In this document: piece after piece, positions 34,600-47,385 of the stretch | How positions within the stretch are numbered: position 1 is the stretch's first letter | How the letters are laid out: each line of letters starts with the position of its first letter | Source: Henricia sp. BOLD:AAB3569 | Taxonomy: Eukaryota > Echinodermata > Asteroidea > Spinulosida > Echinasteridae | Length of the DNA: 64,000 nt | Direction of reading: 5' to 3' | Assembly: GCA_037783545.1 (NCBI GenBank) | Contig: JBBELK010000972.1 | Location: 62,001 to 126,000, forward strand | Notes under the pieces: model-generated | What the model saw: the letters and a program-made list of their open reading frames with translations, nothing else | Databases searched by the model: none | Told to the model about the DNA's origin: nothing | Made by a program: the position numbers and the translations under genes

Positions 34600-36867
34600 T
34601 CATTCTATAAATTTGGGGTCCAATTTTTCTGTCCCCGTTACATCTGACATCTTTTCTTGTTGTTGTGCAATGCCGAACAGTTTGTTGCATATGGTATTTT
34701 TGCATATTGCAGGTGTATGGATCTCCATTTTTGAGTAGTGCGCAATGTACTCATCTACTTCGAGAACTGAGAAGTTTTCTCCGTCGAGCCGCTTGTTGAT
34801 CATACTCCATGTTGTCGTCTTGTTTATTTGAAGATCAAATTCTTGCTCTTGTTCTTGTGTCATTGTGGTGTTTGTTAGTTTTTGGAGAACTTTTATGTAC
34901 TCCTTTCTGGCTTTGGCAATTGTTGTGTTAGGGAGATAGATTGTTCCCTGATCTTGTAGTTTGTAGCAGGATGGATGTAAATCTGCATCTTTGTGCTGCC
35001 ATGGTGCTGTTTCCCAATTGAACATCCTCATTGCAGCACCTTGCATCTGTTGTTCAACGCCTTCCGATCTTCGTTGTTGATGACTTCTTTGAAGGGATGT
35101 TGGTTCGTTGTAATGATACAAGGAACTCTTCGTTGGCGAACCGGTGCAACGAACTTAATATGTATTTCTGTTGTTTCGCCACCGAGGAGTTCCTTGAATT
35201 TTTCGCAAGTTCGGTCTGTAACGTGCATCTTGTTAAATAACACGTATCTTTTTGCAGGAATGCTGGACCATTTGAAGGTTGACTCTGTATGCGTTGACCC
35301 TCCGATAATTGCATGGTTATCGCATGCTCGTTGTATCGGTTTTATGCTCCAAGTCTTACCGGCGTTCGATTGTCCATAAATCGCAAGAGAGTTTCTCTTC
35401 TGGTTGTGTCCTGCCTTATTGAAAATTGCATGGACAAGGTTGAGCCATTGTTCTACTGTTATGTTTTTGGAGTTTAGGAAGTATCCTAATGCTTCCTTGC
35501 TGTCTTCACTACTCATTATTATTTTGTTTGTGTCGTCATCGTAGCGCTGATTTAGGCCCCATCGACGTTCATATCGAGTAATGTATTCATCAAGTGAAGT
35601 TGATTGTTCTTCTTGTTTGTAGTGAAGAAGAGCATTGTTCCAGATGGGTCTGATCGTTTGTGGATTGATAGTTGCCCGGTGTAGTGCTGCTGCTGTTGTA
35701 TTTTGTCCGATGGAATCCATATATCTTTTTAGTTGTGGTGTCTCTTCGAATTGTGTTACTCCATATTGCCTCATGACGTTTAGGAATAAGTTATAGGTTT
35801 GTTCATTCTTTGGTATTTTGGTTTCGATGTTTGTCTCGCTGATAGTTGTTCTTTGCTGTGTCTTGCTTTGGGTCATTTCCATCCAGTGTACCGGATCGGT
35901 ACAATGTGCCCAATCGTCTAGCACATCGCCGTAATCTTGTAGGTAGACGCTTTGTTGATTTGTTGTCTTGTTTCGTTCTTGATTGCGTCTTCGATGTTGC
36001 AGGCAACAATTCTCGGCCGACAAGTAACGTAAGTAAGTGCTTCAGATCCCGATTTGAGTTCTTTGGATTGAACGATAATTTTGGTTGAACTTCTCAAGCG
36101 CTTGAATGCCTGAGTGTTCTCGGGTCTAAAGTCATTCCCATGCCAGATTAATAAATGGCAATGGGTGTTCAGGAATTCAGAATCGCCTTTGGCACACGCT
36201 GCCGAAGGCATATCGTTTTTCTGAAAATATGGCGTATTGACAGCTTCCAGTTTTGTCTTTTCTCGTAGACACATTTGGCCAAAATGAGCTTGTACCCACT
36301 AAAAGCTGGGTCTAATTTGTCTACTGTCAATTGTGACACTGTTTGAAGTGTTGGATCGTGTATGGTTAAAATGTGTCCAAATCTACTGTTTGACTCGTTC
36401 AGATCTTGTATGAAACCTCTTAGTTCCTTTACCATAGTGCCAATGGTACTGGTCGAGTCTCTCCGTGCGGCAATTATACCTATGTAACGGTACCCTCCGC
36501 AGATTGCCTTACGCTGGGCATATTCTGCAGCGAAGTTTTCAGCTGATTTAACTTCGCATAGTTTTAGGGTTCTTCCGCAGTATTCTTGCATATATGCCTG
36601 CATTGTAGCAGACATAGGTGTTTTGTACTGATCATCTATCTTTAGTGCGTAATTTTCGGGCCACCGCATATGAATGCATGATTGTGTTCCTACTTGTGAC
36701 AAAGGTTTCACAATTGTAGTGGCTTCGCCAGCTAATAGGCGATGAACATGTGTCGGGATTACTCGTTTCGAGATGCTTTCATGTAAACGATATCCCTTGC
36801 TTGCTTTTGCAAGGCATGTTATATATTTCAATAACTCGACTCTATCTCGGTCTCTTGCAGCTTGCAT
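34600..36867 (-). mobile_element. Parvovirus NS1-like replication gene fossil
   Basis: Read on the - strand, this resembles a densovirus/parvovirus-type replication protein. An HUH endonuclease motif (THCHLLIWHG) is followed by a superfamily 3 helicase with Walker A GQSNAGKT and the downstream ITTNQHPF block, in the order of NS1. It is broken, by about three frame breaks, but long open stretches remain, so the insertion seems fairly young. No capsid gene was recognised. A short frame with a hydrophobic segment (37037-37183, -) lies between it and the GC-rich hairpins at 37390-37745, which may be its terminal palindromes. The opposite terminus was not found. The exact genus cannot be given from motifs alone. 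Confidence 0.72.
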
Positions 36868-37389
36868 CTTACCTAGTTTTTACTTGTGCCGCTGCTGCTG
36901 CCTCCAAATTGTTTTGTTGGGTTGTTGTCTCACCACTGTCTGGTTGATCTTGTGCTGTAAATTAAATATAAAATATATTAAGTTTTTTTTGTCATACTGC
37001 TGCTGCTCGTGATTAAAATAATAATATAGAGGTTGTTTATTTGTACTTACGTTTTCGTAATGCTCTTAATGCTAATAGGCCGAGTACTGATGCTATTAAA
37101 CTCAATGATGCAATGATTTCTGCACCGAGTGCTGTACTGGCTATTGAATCATATGCTTGCTGTAGTATTACACTTGTGTTCATTCTCCAATGGTCTGGAA
37201 GCAAGTGATTGAATTATGTTCGTCACGTTAGATTTGTTTGAATTTTGTTTATCGCGTTGGCGTTACGCGCGCGTACTTGTTCTACGCAATACGCGCGTTG
37301 TGCGTATTGTTACTAAAAATAGGTTTTAGTTTTAAATGGGTTATTGTGTCAATGTACTTTTTGTTATTTGACTTTATAATCCCTTGGTA

Positions 37390-37745
37390 CTTTTCTATGA
37401 AGAGCAGCAGCAGACCGTTAGGTCTATGGTAATCCCATAGACCTAACGTAAACTGCTGCTGCTCGTGACAAAAAAAATGTATAGGTTTGTTTTTTAATGT
37501 TTTTTTTTTGAACGGCCTTGTAATGGCCGCTGCCGCTGCTCCCCCTCACTCTTTGCATGAGCCTTAACTATTTAAACTTCTTAGTGATTAAAGGGCATCA
37601 TTCAAAGAGTGAGGGGGAGCAGCGGCAGCGGCACCCTGACACGCGGCAGCCTTTTTGCGTACGCAAAAAACACGTACGTGTTTCGGCGCCGCGTGTCAGG
37701 GTGCCGCTGCCGCTGCTCCCCCTCACTCTAAATGGACTTTGGTAC
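37390..37745. repeat. GC-rich compound hairpins, possible parvovirus-like terminal palindrome
   Basis: Three inverted structures follow each other: a hairpin around GGTCTATGGTAATCCCATAG with GCAGCAGCAG tips; CCGCTGCCGCTGCTCCCCCT against its complement; and a longer stem, AGCGGCAGCGGCACCCTGAC with inner arms TTTTTGCGTACGCAAAAA. The nested stems look like the folded telomeres of parvoviruses. Position next to the NS1-like fossil supports this, but an independent foldback transposon is possible. The right edge meets the LINE fragment. Confidence 0.6.
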
Positions 37746-39010
37746 CTCACAGTGATTAAGTAATTTCTGAATGAGTAGATGTGGCTGGATATACCGGTAG
37801 TATTAAATGCGGATGATAAATCGAAAAACATCACTCTAGCAGAGTTACCATGTTGTGCACGTTCCAAATGGGCATATAACTTATCCAAAACAATCAAAAT
37901 TGCATAACTACAAGTACGATGTTTCTGATAAGCAAATTGCATGGGGTCAAACAAAATCTGAAACAAAATCCATTGACACACCCTTGAATAAACGTTAATG
38001 GCTGTCAAGGCAACCGGTCTAAGATCATTCATGTATGTAATAACAGAACACTTAGGAATTGGGATAATGCAAAAACACAATTTGGGGATACACCCAGTGC
38101 TAAAAGACAAGTTAGAAATAAGTAAAAACTTGCGAGAGCTGATCTGAACATAATTTTAAAACCCTAACCCGCTTTGAAAATACTCGACTTATGAAATTGG
38201 CGACGCACATCAGTTTCAGAAACATTCATCACATAACCATCTGGGTCGTTCCTAGTTATTTCTGAGGTTGTTAACTTCATCATTAAAATTATACTGATCA
38301 AAACAGTTGTATCCGGTAAATGGATATTCTTTTTAGATCCATTTGAATGTCCAGTCATAAGACTCATTCCATGCCAGACTTTGTTAATGTCGTTTTGTGT
38401 CAGACGCTGTTCAATGTTCTCCTCGTACTTGGTCTTCCCTGCCTTAATGGCCTGCTTCAAGTCTATTTGGATCTCCTTAAATTTAACTCTGTCACGCTGC
38501 CCAAAGATCTGCTTCTGTCTATTGAGTAAAACTGTCACCTCCTTCGTTATCCAGGGTTTATTATTGAGATAGATTTTTACCTCCTTTTTAAGAACAGCAT
38601 TCTCAGTACAGAATGTTACATAACAGCTGACCACATCGACGAGATCATCCAAGTCTGGGTTGGCTTTAATAAACACCTCCCAGTCTGTACACTCTTTTGT
38701 TACGTTTGGAGTGAAAAATGGCGGAATAATGATGTCTGTGACAGACTGAGAGTAATGCACCTAACAATTGTTTCCCCCCTCCCCCGCGAAACCCCACCCC
38801 TTAGGTAGGGGTTTGGTCACATTTTTCGTGGCCCATGGTGGGGATTTTGACCCATTGAAATACAATTTTGTGCATAATTGCATGTTTTGCACCCGAGAGT
38901 GGTGATTTCTGTCACCTAAATTGTGCCCCAGGGGTGGGGATTTTGTCACGCGAAAAGTGACAATCCCCACCTCTTAGGTGCGGCAGCCCGGGAAACAGAC
39001 TGAGAGTATA
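37746..39010 (-). pseudogene. LINE fragment (reverse transcriptase N-terminal part), 3' end cut by hairpins
   Basis: On the - strand, 38760-38164 reads the linker before a LINE reverse transcriptase (NNKPWITKEVTVLLNRQKQI and KYEENIEQRLTQ). 38110-37746 reads the first RT blocks (MNDLRPVALTAI, DPMQFAYQKHRTCSYAI, VMFFDLSSAFN). The YxDD block and 3' end are absent because the element stops at the GC-rich hairpins. The layout fits CR1/L2/Rex1-like non-LTR elements; the exact clade is uncertain. The frame changes near 38110-38164. A 240-base insert at 38755-38994 splits the upstream end. Confidence 0.75.
38755..38994. mobile_element. 240-bp insert in the LINE with 14-bp target duplication
   Basis: ACAGACTGAGAGTA stands on both sides (38741-38754 and 38995-39008). 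The insert is rich in GGGG/CCCC with TTAGGTG and CACCTAA near its ends. The long duplication suggests insertion by a LINE- or other staggered-cut route rather than by a TA or TTA transposon. No family recognised. Confidence 0.7.
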
Positions 39011-39541
39011 CCCTCTCACAGAATGGACCTTCGGTAGTTAATTTACAGTGTAACCGGCTAACACACACGAAGAAATGATAATTAGAGATCGCTTGTATTT
39101 ACATGTATTTACAAATTGTACAATTTATTTACATTTGGCCTTCTTATAAACGTACAATAGTCTGCTTAATTACATGTTTACTTGTTTCCAATTACGACTA
39201 TGGACCACGCTGCAATTTATATATGTCTTGTCAATTTACATGTAACTTCAAATATATACCCAGCACGATATGGGGGCCTATAGGACTCGCCCCCAACGAC
39301 CCTATGACTCAACACACTCTTCACTTTTGTTAACGCACCAACCAGGCCTCCTCAGGAATTCCTTCGGAATTCCTTTGGAATTCCTTTGGAATTCAGAGTC
39401 ATTGTTAGTAACTATAATTATCAGTAAATAAAATGGCCTCTAAGGGTCGGCTGGGTGCAATGTGTTGGCCGTTTTCTATAGTCAAATTTCACTGGTGTTT
39501 TTACAGTTTGCGGGTGCATCCAATTTGCAAAGGTCAGCCTA
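39011..39541. other. No gene; fragment of a foldback interior
   Basis: About 39255-39400 shares CAGCACGATATGGGGGCC, CTTTTGTTAACGC and GGAATTCCTTT wording with the centre of the foldback at 12991-15461 and with 42055-42200. It is therefore a relic of the same repeat family. The rest is plain AT-rich DNA. Confidence 0.5.
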
Positions 39542-41908
39542 TAGTCTGGGAGCCCAGACCGATTTGTTCATCATCACGAGTACAAAAGGTCTGAGGCGTG
39601 GAATCAATAGGTGGGGCAAGTGTGACCTCCGAATGGCATTTCTTAAGTTGCAGATCCTGTACCTAAGGGAGGGGGGAGGCCCCCTTTTGACCCCAAAATC
39701 ACTTTTATAAACATTTTCGAGTACATCGATCAAACCTTCACCAAACTATCCTCTGGTGAACCCTAATTAATGATCGGCATTTCTTAAGTTGCAAATCCTG
39801 TACTTAGTATGCTTAAGAAAGCCCTTAATTAGCAGTAATTAGCGGTTTAATTATCATATCGAGTACATCAACCAAACCAACGGTAATAAATTCTCTGGGG
39901 TTTCCTGAGTAATGAATGACCTTTCTTAAGTGTCAAATCCTGTACCAAACCCCCTTAAGAAAAGGTCAAAGGTCATTCATTTGCAGTACACACAACAGCC
40001 GTCGGCAAAAAGCCCATTTGTTTTGAACGGGTAGCGCTATGAGCAAACGGCTGTTTTGTGTTTCTTCCGCGGTTTAATCTCCGCTCGTTTTATGCGGACT
40101 CAGGCGAAGTTATCTGGCACTGGGATGGTTGAAATAATTCTGCAGAGTACACTGGCCAAAGAAAGACGTTCTTAGTTCAGCTTCTGTGGCGATTTCACTC
40201 GGGAGAATGTCAGTACCAGGTGAGACTGTATTTTTTAACGCAACCAGTCAAAGGAAATATTCCGTCTCCGCTATGGGTTCCGTAGACACATCGCTTTGAT
40301 GAATTTACCAGATTCTGTTTAGTGCACGTGTAATCAAATTCAAAATTTACAATTGCAATATTTGTCACCGTCAAAAGCCGCCGATTACATTATGGAGTGC
40401 CGAAGTGTGAGGTGTTGCCACGGTAATTGGCTCCAAACATCATGGCTGTCAGATAAAACACCATTCAAAAGCACAGGGAAACGGTTCAGTGATATTTAGC
40501 GTATACCAATTCCCAGCATTGCCTTATGAGTGACGTATTTTCCTCGGTATAGCTCAAATGCATCACAGGTCAGCAAACAACGGCTAAAGCTGCATGTTTC
40601 TTCCTTTTTTGCCAAATACGTTGTATTAGAGCTAAGCTGTTTTCCCTATGAAACGGTCTTAGATGCCCACCGTGCATCCTCAGTCGTTTTGATGTCCGCT
40701 TATGCTTTTATGGTAACACTCCTTATGCGAAATCTGTAGTGTTCTGCACAAGACGTGATGTGTATCACCACATGTGCTCACCGAAACATGTGCACACCAA
40801 GACATGGTGGCTTATGTTTAAAAATTTAAAAATGGGCACCCGTCAATTCGTGACAGTAAGGATTATTTTTTTTCAAATCTCTGTGCGGGTTTATGCATTT
40901 TCTGAAACTTTACATACGCACTTTGTTCACCATAATTAGAAACAAGTTTAGTTGCCAAAAAAATGCCACAAATGGCTGTCTCCGTGCACCGTGCAAGTCA
41001 TAACATATTAAAATACATGCTGTACGTCCTTTATTAATGGATCAAAATTTTAATTATTTCAGAGAAATACTACTAAAGATGTAAGGGCAAAAACAACCTT
41101 ACTTAACACTACTAAAGATGCTCAAAGCAATGGTAACAAACACGACATCATAAATAGTTATAACTGTAAGTACTTTTTGGTATCTGATAAAAGTGCGATT
41201 ATACATTTGCATAGATGGGATACTTTAAAAAGCCATACTGATTATGACCATAACATTTTATTGAGTTACAATGGCCCTTTATAATTCTATAATGACCTCA
41301 GTCTGATTTATTCGATAAGTCATTCATCATTCAGGACACCATTTAACTCTTTTTGGTTTGATTGTCGATTGTAAGACAGTTGTCATTTTGATAAGAATTT
41401 CATTTGATTATGGAATTATTGGGGATTGGGTAGTCTTGGGGTACCAAACGACAGAGTTAGGGAGGAAAGCACATATGTAAACAAATGGTGATGTCATTAT
41501 GTTTCATGGTCCATTAATTTGGGATTAAAAATCCTGTGTTCACGTCTGGAAAGCCAAAAGGCAAGGACAACCGTACTTGCACCAACCCGATCGGCGTGAT
41601 CGAGTGATGACGTTCTGCTGTGTGATGGGCATTTTTTTAAACTATGGACCCGGCCACCATTGTTACGTCAGTTGTCAGGGTAATTGGGTCTAAACAGTAA
41701 TAAAGTAATATCGCGCGTCATTGTTTGTTGCTAAGGTTACTAGGTCAACACTTAAAAAAATCTGGACTTCTTCCATGGGCTAACTTAATGGCTGGATTCA
41801 CATGGAATTTTTTTCCCGTAGATTTTACGAGCGTCGCTTTCAGGGAAAAGGTCGGGGGGAAAATAAATCCAGCACGATGTGACAAAGGGATTGCCCCACG
41901 TCCTCCTA

Positions 41909-42053
41909 TAGACCGTATCGAATAGCCGAATTTCGTGGGGCAGTTTCTTTGTTCCTTGAGGACATGCATGATTGCACATATTGTGCTTCCATTGTTGAAC
42001 GGTTAAAGTAACGAAAGGTGCCCCACGAAATGGCGGCTATTCGATACGGTCTA
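41909..42053. mobile_element. MITE family I, TSD TA
   Basis: 145 bases with arms TAGACCGTATCGAATAGCCG and complement, flanked by TA on both sides. A diverged relative, with GCAGCCATGCATGTCCTCGC, AACAAAGAAACTGCCC and a GGTCTA end, lies at about 45220-45375. Nested in the 39542-43997 foldback. Confidence 0.8.
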
Positions 42054-42258
42054 TATCTCAACACGCTCTTTCCTTTTGTTAACGCGGCAACAACTCCCCC
42101 TAAAACCTGAAAGGAGTTCTTTAAATTCCTTGAATATTTCAAAGACAATAGGGGAAATCACAATGGTGGGTGGGGGTGGGTATATACACTCTGCATAATG
42201 AAGGCCGGTGGATTCACGCTGTCGAGGAAAAACGCCAACGCGAAGTGGCTTGAGCACT

Positions 42259-42422
42259 GCAGCCGATTCCACAAAACTTATACGCAGTTGCGTAAGCCCA
42301 CTTGCACAACATTTTATTGCGTAAGTTGCGCAACATTCTTCCGAAGATAACACACAAGCTATGGGGCTTGCGCCATTTGTCAAAAGTGCGCAAGTTGCGC
42401 AGTGTTTCGTGAAATCGACTGC
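42259..42422. mobile_element. MITE family H, copy 2
   Basis: Tips GCAGCCGATTCCACAAAAC and GTTTCGTGAAATCGACTGC; inner TTGCGTAAGCCCACTTGC arms. Same family as 34050-34168. Confidence 0.75.
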
Positions 42423-44000
42423 AGGTCATTATCTTTAGGAGGTGTCAGAACCATAAGGCTCGAATTTTGGTCACGGCAAAGGAGTTATATTGCCACGAAA
42501 GTCACATTTATGGATTTGTTTTGTTTTCGTCGGTTTTTGATGTCCTTAAAGTAACGACGGAGTGCTCGACAAAGCACTTCGCGTTTGCGATTTACGTGCA
42601 TATATAAGACCTTCCTATTAGCCTTTTCGCGTGTAAATGCGACGCGCGTCGCTTTGACAAAAAGTGTCCTGGTTGTTGGGTGGGGCGATTTGGAGTGAAA
42701 CGACGCGTTGAAAACCAAATGTTTCGCGTCACGATCACGTAAAGAGTTTTTTTTAGCCATGCAGAACATACGTCAAAAACGCTAGCGAAAAAAAGGATCG
42801 GCTTTTCGTTAATCATGAATGCACATGGACTTGAAATTTACCATGCGTCGCCTGACATACTGCGCGTACCGTGCGGATCCGTTCCATACCCAGTGTGGAC
42901 TACCCAAAATACTATTTTCCCCAAAATACTCTATCCATGGGAATAAAACAATTCCAATCTCCAATTTAGATGTGGTAGCAAACAATTTGTTGGTGCAATC
43001 ATTGTTCATGGAACCAGATAATAATTTACAGAATGTCTTTTTGAACGACATAGGCCTATACGGATTGAGAGCGCGAAATTTCAGAATGCTAACGAAAAAA
43101 TTGAGCACCGTACGCCACCACCACCACCACATGTGGCTACTGGCTACGCTGCTGGGTGGAATACCTGGACGGTCACTTATGAATACACTCAAACTATAAC
43201 TTGACAATAACTTTAGAATTTAGGAACTAGTAAACGTCCCATGAATGCAACGTGTCTATACAGAATCCGTGGCGGAAATTTGCTTTGACTGCTTGGGTTG
43301 TCCATAGTCTCACCTGGTAGGCCTACTGACATTTTCTCGATTGAATTCGCTACAGAAGTTGAACTAAGAACGTCTTTCTTTGGCCAGTTTACTCTACAGA
43401 ATTATTTCAACCACCCCAGTGTCCGAGAACTTCGCTTAAGTCCGCATAAAAGGAGAGGAGATTAAACCGCGGATGAAACACAAAACAGCCGTTTGCTAAA
43501 AGCGCTAGCCGTTCAAAACAAACGGGCATTTTGCCGACGGCTGTTGTGTGTACTGCTAATGAATGACCTTTGACCTTTTCTTAAGGGGATTTGGTACAGG
43601 ACTTGACACTTAAGAAAGGTCATTCATTACTGAGGAAACCCCAGAGAAATTATTACCGTTGGTTTGGTTGATGTACTCGAAATGCTAATTAAACCGCTAA
43701 TTACGGCTAATTAAGGGCTTTCTTAAGCATACTAAGTACAGGATTTGCAACTTAAGAAGTGCCGATCATTAATTAGGGTTCACCAGAGGATAGTTTGGTA
43801 AAGGTTTGATCGATGTACTCGAAAATGTTTATAAAAGTGATTTTGGGGTCAAAAGGGGGCCTCCCCCCTCCCTTAGGTACAGGATCTGCAACTTAAGAAA
43901 TGCCATTCGGAGGTCACACTTGCCCCACCTATTGATTCCACGCCTCAGACCTTTTGTACTCGTGATGATGAACAAATCGGTCTGGGCTCCCAGACTACTA

Positions 44001-45903
44001 CCTCAATTGTCAATTGTTGCCCTGAAGATGTCGCTGTTCCCCCGGTGCTTCGCTGGTTGGGTGCTATATGGACTCGGATCTTTAATATGCGGGATCCAAC
44101 GGCGTCGCCAAGAGGGGGTGGGAGTTGGCCTGGGGGAGCACGTGCTCCCCGAGAGTGTCGTGCCCCCAAATGATGCTCGAAGTTTGCACAACTATATAAT
44201 GTGTAAGCTACTTTGCGTGCCCCCTTTCCAATGTGCTGTGGTGTGCCACCCCTTGGCCCACCACTTCGAAAAGTCTGATGGTGACGCCGCTTGCTAGGAT
44301 TCCTCTACGCTACTCCGAGTGTGGTTAGACTCGACTTTTGTTCACATTCAGACGTCTTTAAGTTTAACTATCCCCTGTAGTTCCGGCCAATACAACATCT
44401 GCTCTGATTCTGTCGTCACCGCCCACTGGGATGCTGTATACGCATCACGCCCCATCCTCACGTGACACATCCAGGGTGCGTTTTTCCCATCGGAGTAAAG
44501 TCCGCGTTGCTTCTGATTGGTCTAAAAATATGCCTATATTGATGTTTTTGTTGATAACTATAACTAAACAAAAATTCACACTGTGTTGCGAGAGTGTTCA
44601 AGTCTTCTCAATTAATAACTTAGACAAATTATGACAGAAATTAAGAAATTAACTTGCATTTAGTCATTCGATATATGACCATACTATTACTAGCGTATTG
44701 TTATTATTAATCATTTTGACTGTTTAGTGATTCTGATTAGTTAAAAGTCCTTAGCAACTATATCAGGCTGCCAAGAATCCGAAGCTTTTGTGATGTGCTG
44801 GTGACGACCGGTTCATGGGGACCAGTTCAGTCAAGGGGCTTTTTGAGCTCGTGTACCCCGGGGAACGGTGCCGGTGCAAAATAACAATGGAGATCTTTAG
44901 ACTCATACAAGTTCATAAAATACACAGCTAGCTGCAGTCGATTCCACGAATCCTTTAATACGCACTGCGTAAGCCCGCTTGCGCAACTTTTTATTGCGTG
45001 AGCTGCGCAACATTCCTGTGATACTTACGCGCAAGCTTATGGGGCTTATGCCATTTTTTAAAGTTGCGCAAGCTACGCAATTTTTCGCGAAATCGGCTGC
45101 CGGACTGATAAGGGAATCTCCAGCTAGGTGGCTGACGTGCGAATTTCCAGATTGGCTGCAAAACAATTAGAACCAGTTTAAATGGCATTCGTAACTTTTA
45201 GGACACTGTTTCGTATCGACCGTTACGAATCTCATGGCTGCCATCTTGTCGAGCAACTTTTGACATTTACTTTTATTGGTCAACATTGTAAGCACAAAAT
45301 GAGCAGCCATGCATGTCCTCGCGGAACAAAGAAACTGCCCTACAAGATGGCAGCTATTATACGGTCTATGAGAGATATCGAACCACTTCCACTGTTGTGG
45401 AAGTCTGGACATTTTCTTTGGAATGACAATTTTGTGGAAATAGGGCAGGGTTTTAGGGGAAACTGTAGGGTGAAATTAGGAATAACTGGTAAATGTTTAA
45501 CAATTCAAAATGGCATTGTGTGCTCAATATGGCACGAATTAAATTGGTCAATTACTGGGTGTTTTTACAAGTGAGTTAGCAATACAGAAGCTGACAAAAC
45601 AGGTAACATAAATTGTATTTTTAAAAAACTATGAGTTACAAAAATGAAGGTGGCCGTATAGCCACAAAGTGACTTTAATGCAGAAAAAAGTATAAAAAAG
45701 TGTCCCAATAGTAAAACAATGACGTTTAAAGTGGCAAATGTCTGGCTTTCCCAAACTGCACCAGGGTAGGCCTACGTACTACCCTTCCCCACATTCCTGT
45801 TAAAAAATGTTGAATTCGCGTATGCATTGTACTTCACCAGTTATGGGAAGTACTCTATGCATACCTGGTACATTATACACAGAGTCACAGGACCTACCCC
45901 CTA
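44001..45903. other. No gene recognised; MITE remnants
   Basis: Includes family H copy 3 (44934-45100, tips GCAGTCGATTCCACGAATCC and CGCGAAATCGGCTGC) and the family I relative at about 45220-45375. Short open frames overlap these repeats and are not genes. Confidence 0.5.
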
Positions 45904-46408
45904 GGGGTCGTCCACAAAGTGCGTACGCATGAAATGCAGACATTTTAGACCTCCCCCCTTACCCCCTGTACGCAGTGGCCCCAACCACCACACCCCTCCC
46001 CACCCCCTCTCCTGTACGCATACGCATTTTATATATACCTCAGCATTGGTAAGCATTGATAAATGTTCCAGTACCACATGTATTGTGCTATATATTACAT
46101 AACTACATGTAGTACGATTCGCCTGTCGCCTCCAAAGTCTGAAATAAGTGATATTTCTTTTGCATTTCAATAACTGATGCAGATTTAATGGAAAACCTAA
46201 TTTGAGGAGTGAGTAAAATGTGTGGCCTGTCTAATAATGAGGTCTGAAGCCATGGTCGACTTGTCCATCCTTTCCCGATTTACTAAAAGTAAATTTTTGG
46301 TTTGCGTACGTACGCATTGGCTTGGACCCCCCTCACCCCTGTACGCATGGTGTACGCAATGTCAACAACCCTCCCCCCTCCGTGCATACGTACTTTATGG
46401 ACGGCCCC
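45904..46408. mobile_element. MITE family J, TSD CTA
   Basis: 505 bases with tips GGGGTCGTCCACAAAGTGCG and CGTACTTTATGGACGGCCCC, flanked by CTA (45901-45903 and 46409-46411). Second-level TACGCA and TGCGTA repeats and C-runs lie inside both ends. No coding sequence. Confidence 0.75.
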
Positions 46409-46922
46409 CTAGTGGATGTCTGCAAATTTGTTTACTGGTACCCCCCGATATTATGAGGATCGAGGGGAATGGGGAGGTTCCAAGGCCACGTAGGACTTTA
46501 CATGCACTGTAAAATGTTGATATATTTCATAACACTGACAAAACAAAGTTGATAAGTAGTATTTCGGGGAGGTCTTAAAAAATACTACTGTAATTGATAA
46601 TGAAGAACCAATAAATTAATCATGATCATGTGATGATCATGGATTGATACTGAAACTGATACTAAGGAACAAACAAACTATTCATGAACATGTGATGATC
46701 ACATGGTTCAACAGATTAAACGTTATCTCGTGGTAAACAACAGTTGAAGTGCACTGCAAAAACGTTGTGTAAAATGTTACTCAACATTCTACTCAACGTT
46801 GTCTAAGTATGTAATCGAACAGTTGTTGAGTAATGAAATGCACAACCCCGTTGTCAATTCACTTTACACAGCTGTTGGGTAATTAATTTTAGCAACAGTT
46901 GTGTAAGTATTATTTACTCATA

Positions 46923-47385
46923 TGTTGAGCATTTCTATTGATCAACCGTTGAGCATTTATATTGATCAACCGTTGAGCATTTCTGTTGATCAAACGTTGA
47001 GCATTTCTGTTGATCAACTGTTGAGCATTTCCGTTGATCAACTGTTGAGCATTTATATTGATCAACCGTTGAGCATTTCTGTTGATCAACTGTTGAGCAT
47101 TTCCGTTGATCAACTGTTGAGCATTTCCGTTGATCAACTGTTGAGCATTTCCGTTGATCAACTGTTGAGCATTTATATTGATCAACCGTTGAGCATTTCT
47201 ATTGAGCAACCGTTGAGCATTTCTATTGAGCAACCGTTGAGCATTTCTATTGATCAACTGTTGAGCATTTCTATTGAGCAACCGTTGAGCATTTCTATTG
47301 AGCAACCGTTGAGCATTTCTATTGAGCAACTGTTGAGCATTTCTATTGAGCAACTGTTGAGCATTTCTATTGAGCAACTGTTGAA
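46923..47385. repeat. 24-bp subterminal tandem array of the CACTA element
   Basis: About nineteen units of GTTGAGCATTTCT followed by TTGATCAACC or TTGAGCAACC. Each unit contains the near-palindrome GTTGATCAAC. Open frames of 165 codons on both strands arise because the unit is eight codons long; they are not genes. In CACTA elements, such arrays near the ends bind the element's own proteins. Confidence 0.9.

Larger units (their letters stand above)
39542..43997. mobile_element. 4.5-kb foldback element, TSD CTA
   Basis: Tips TAGTCTGGGAGCCCAGACCG and the exact complement, flanked by CTA at 39539-39541 and 43998-44000. Inverted arms extend about 690 bases (39542-40230 and about 43325-43997) with few differences. 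The 3.1-kb interior has no transposase. It includes a stretch (40390-40530) shared with the foldback at 12991-15461 and two smaller MITEs (41909-42053, 42259-42422). The 3-bp duplication and short terminal palindrome suggest a Harbinger-like non-autonomous element. Confidence 0.85.

Noticed and set aside
43105-43130. Histidine run in a 126-residue frame (42819-43199)
   Set aside because: A CCA repeat inside the foldback interior; both strands are open and no domain is present.
43806-44297. 163-residue frame on the + strand
   Set aside because: Most of it lies in the right arm of the 39542-43997 foldback, and the mirror frame exists in the left arm.
46923-47385. CRISPR-like array
   Set aside because: Units are contiguous with no unique spacers, and the host is an animal.
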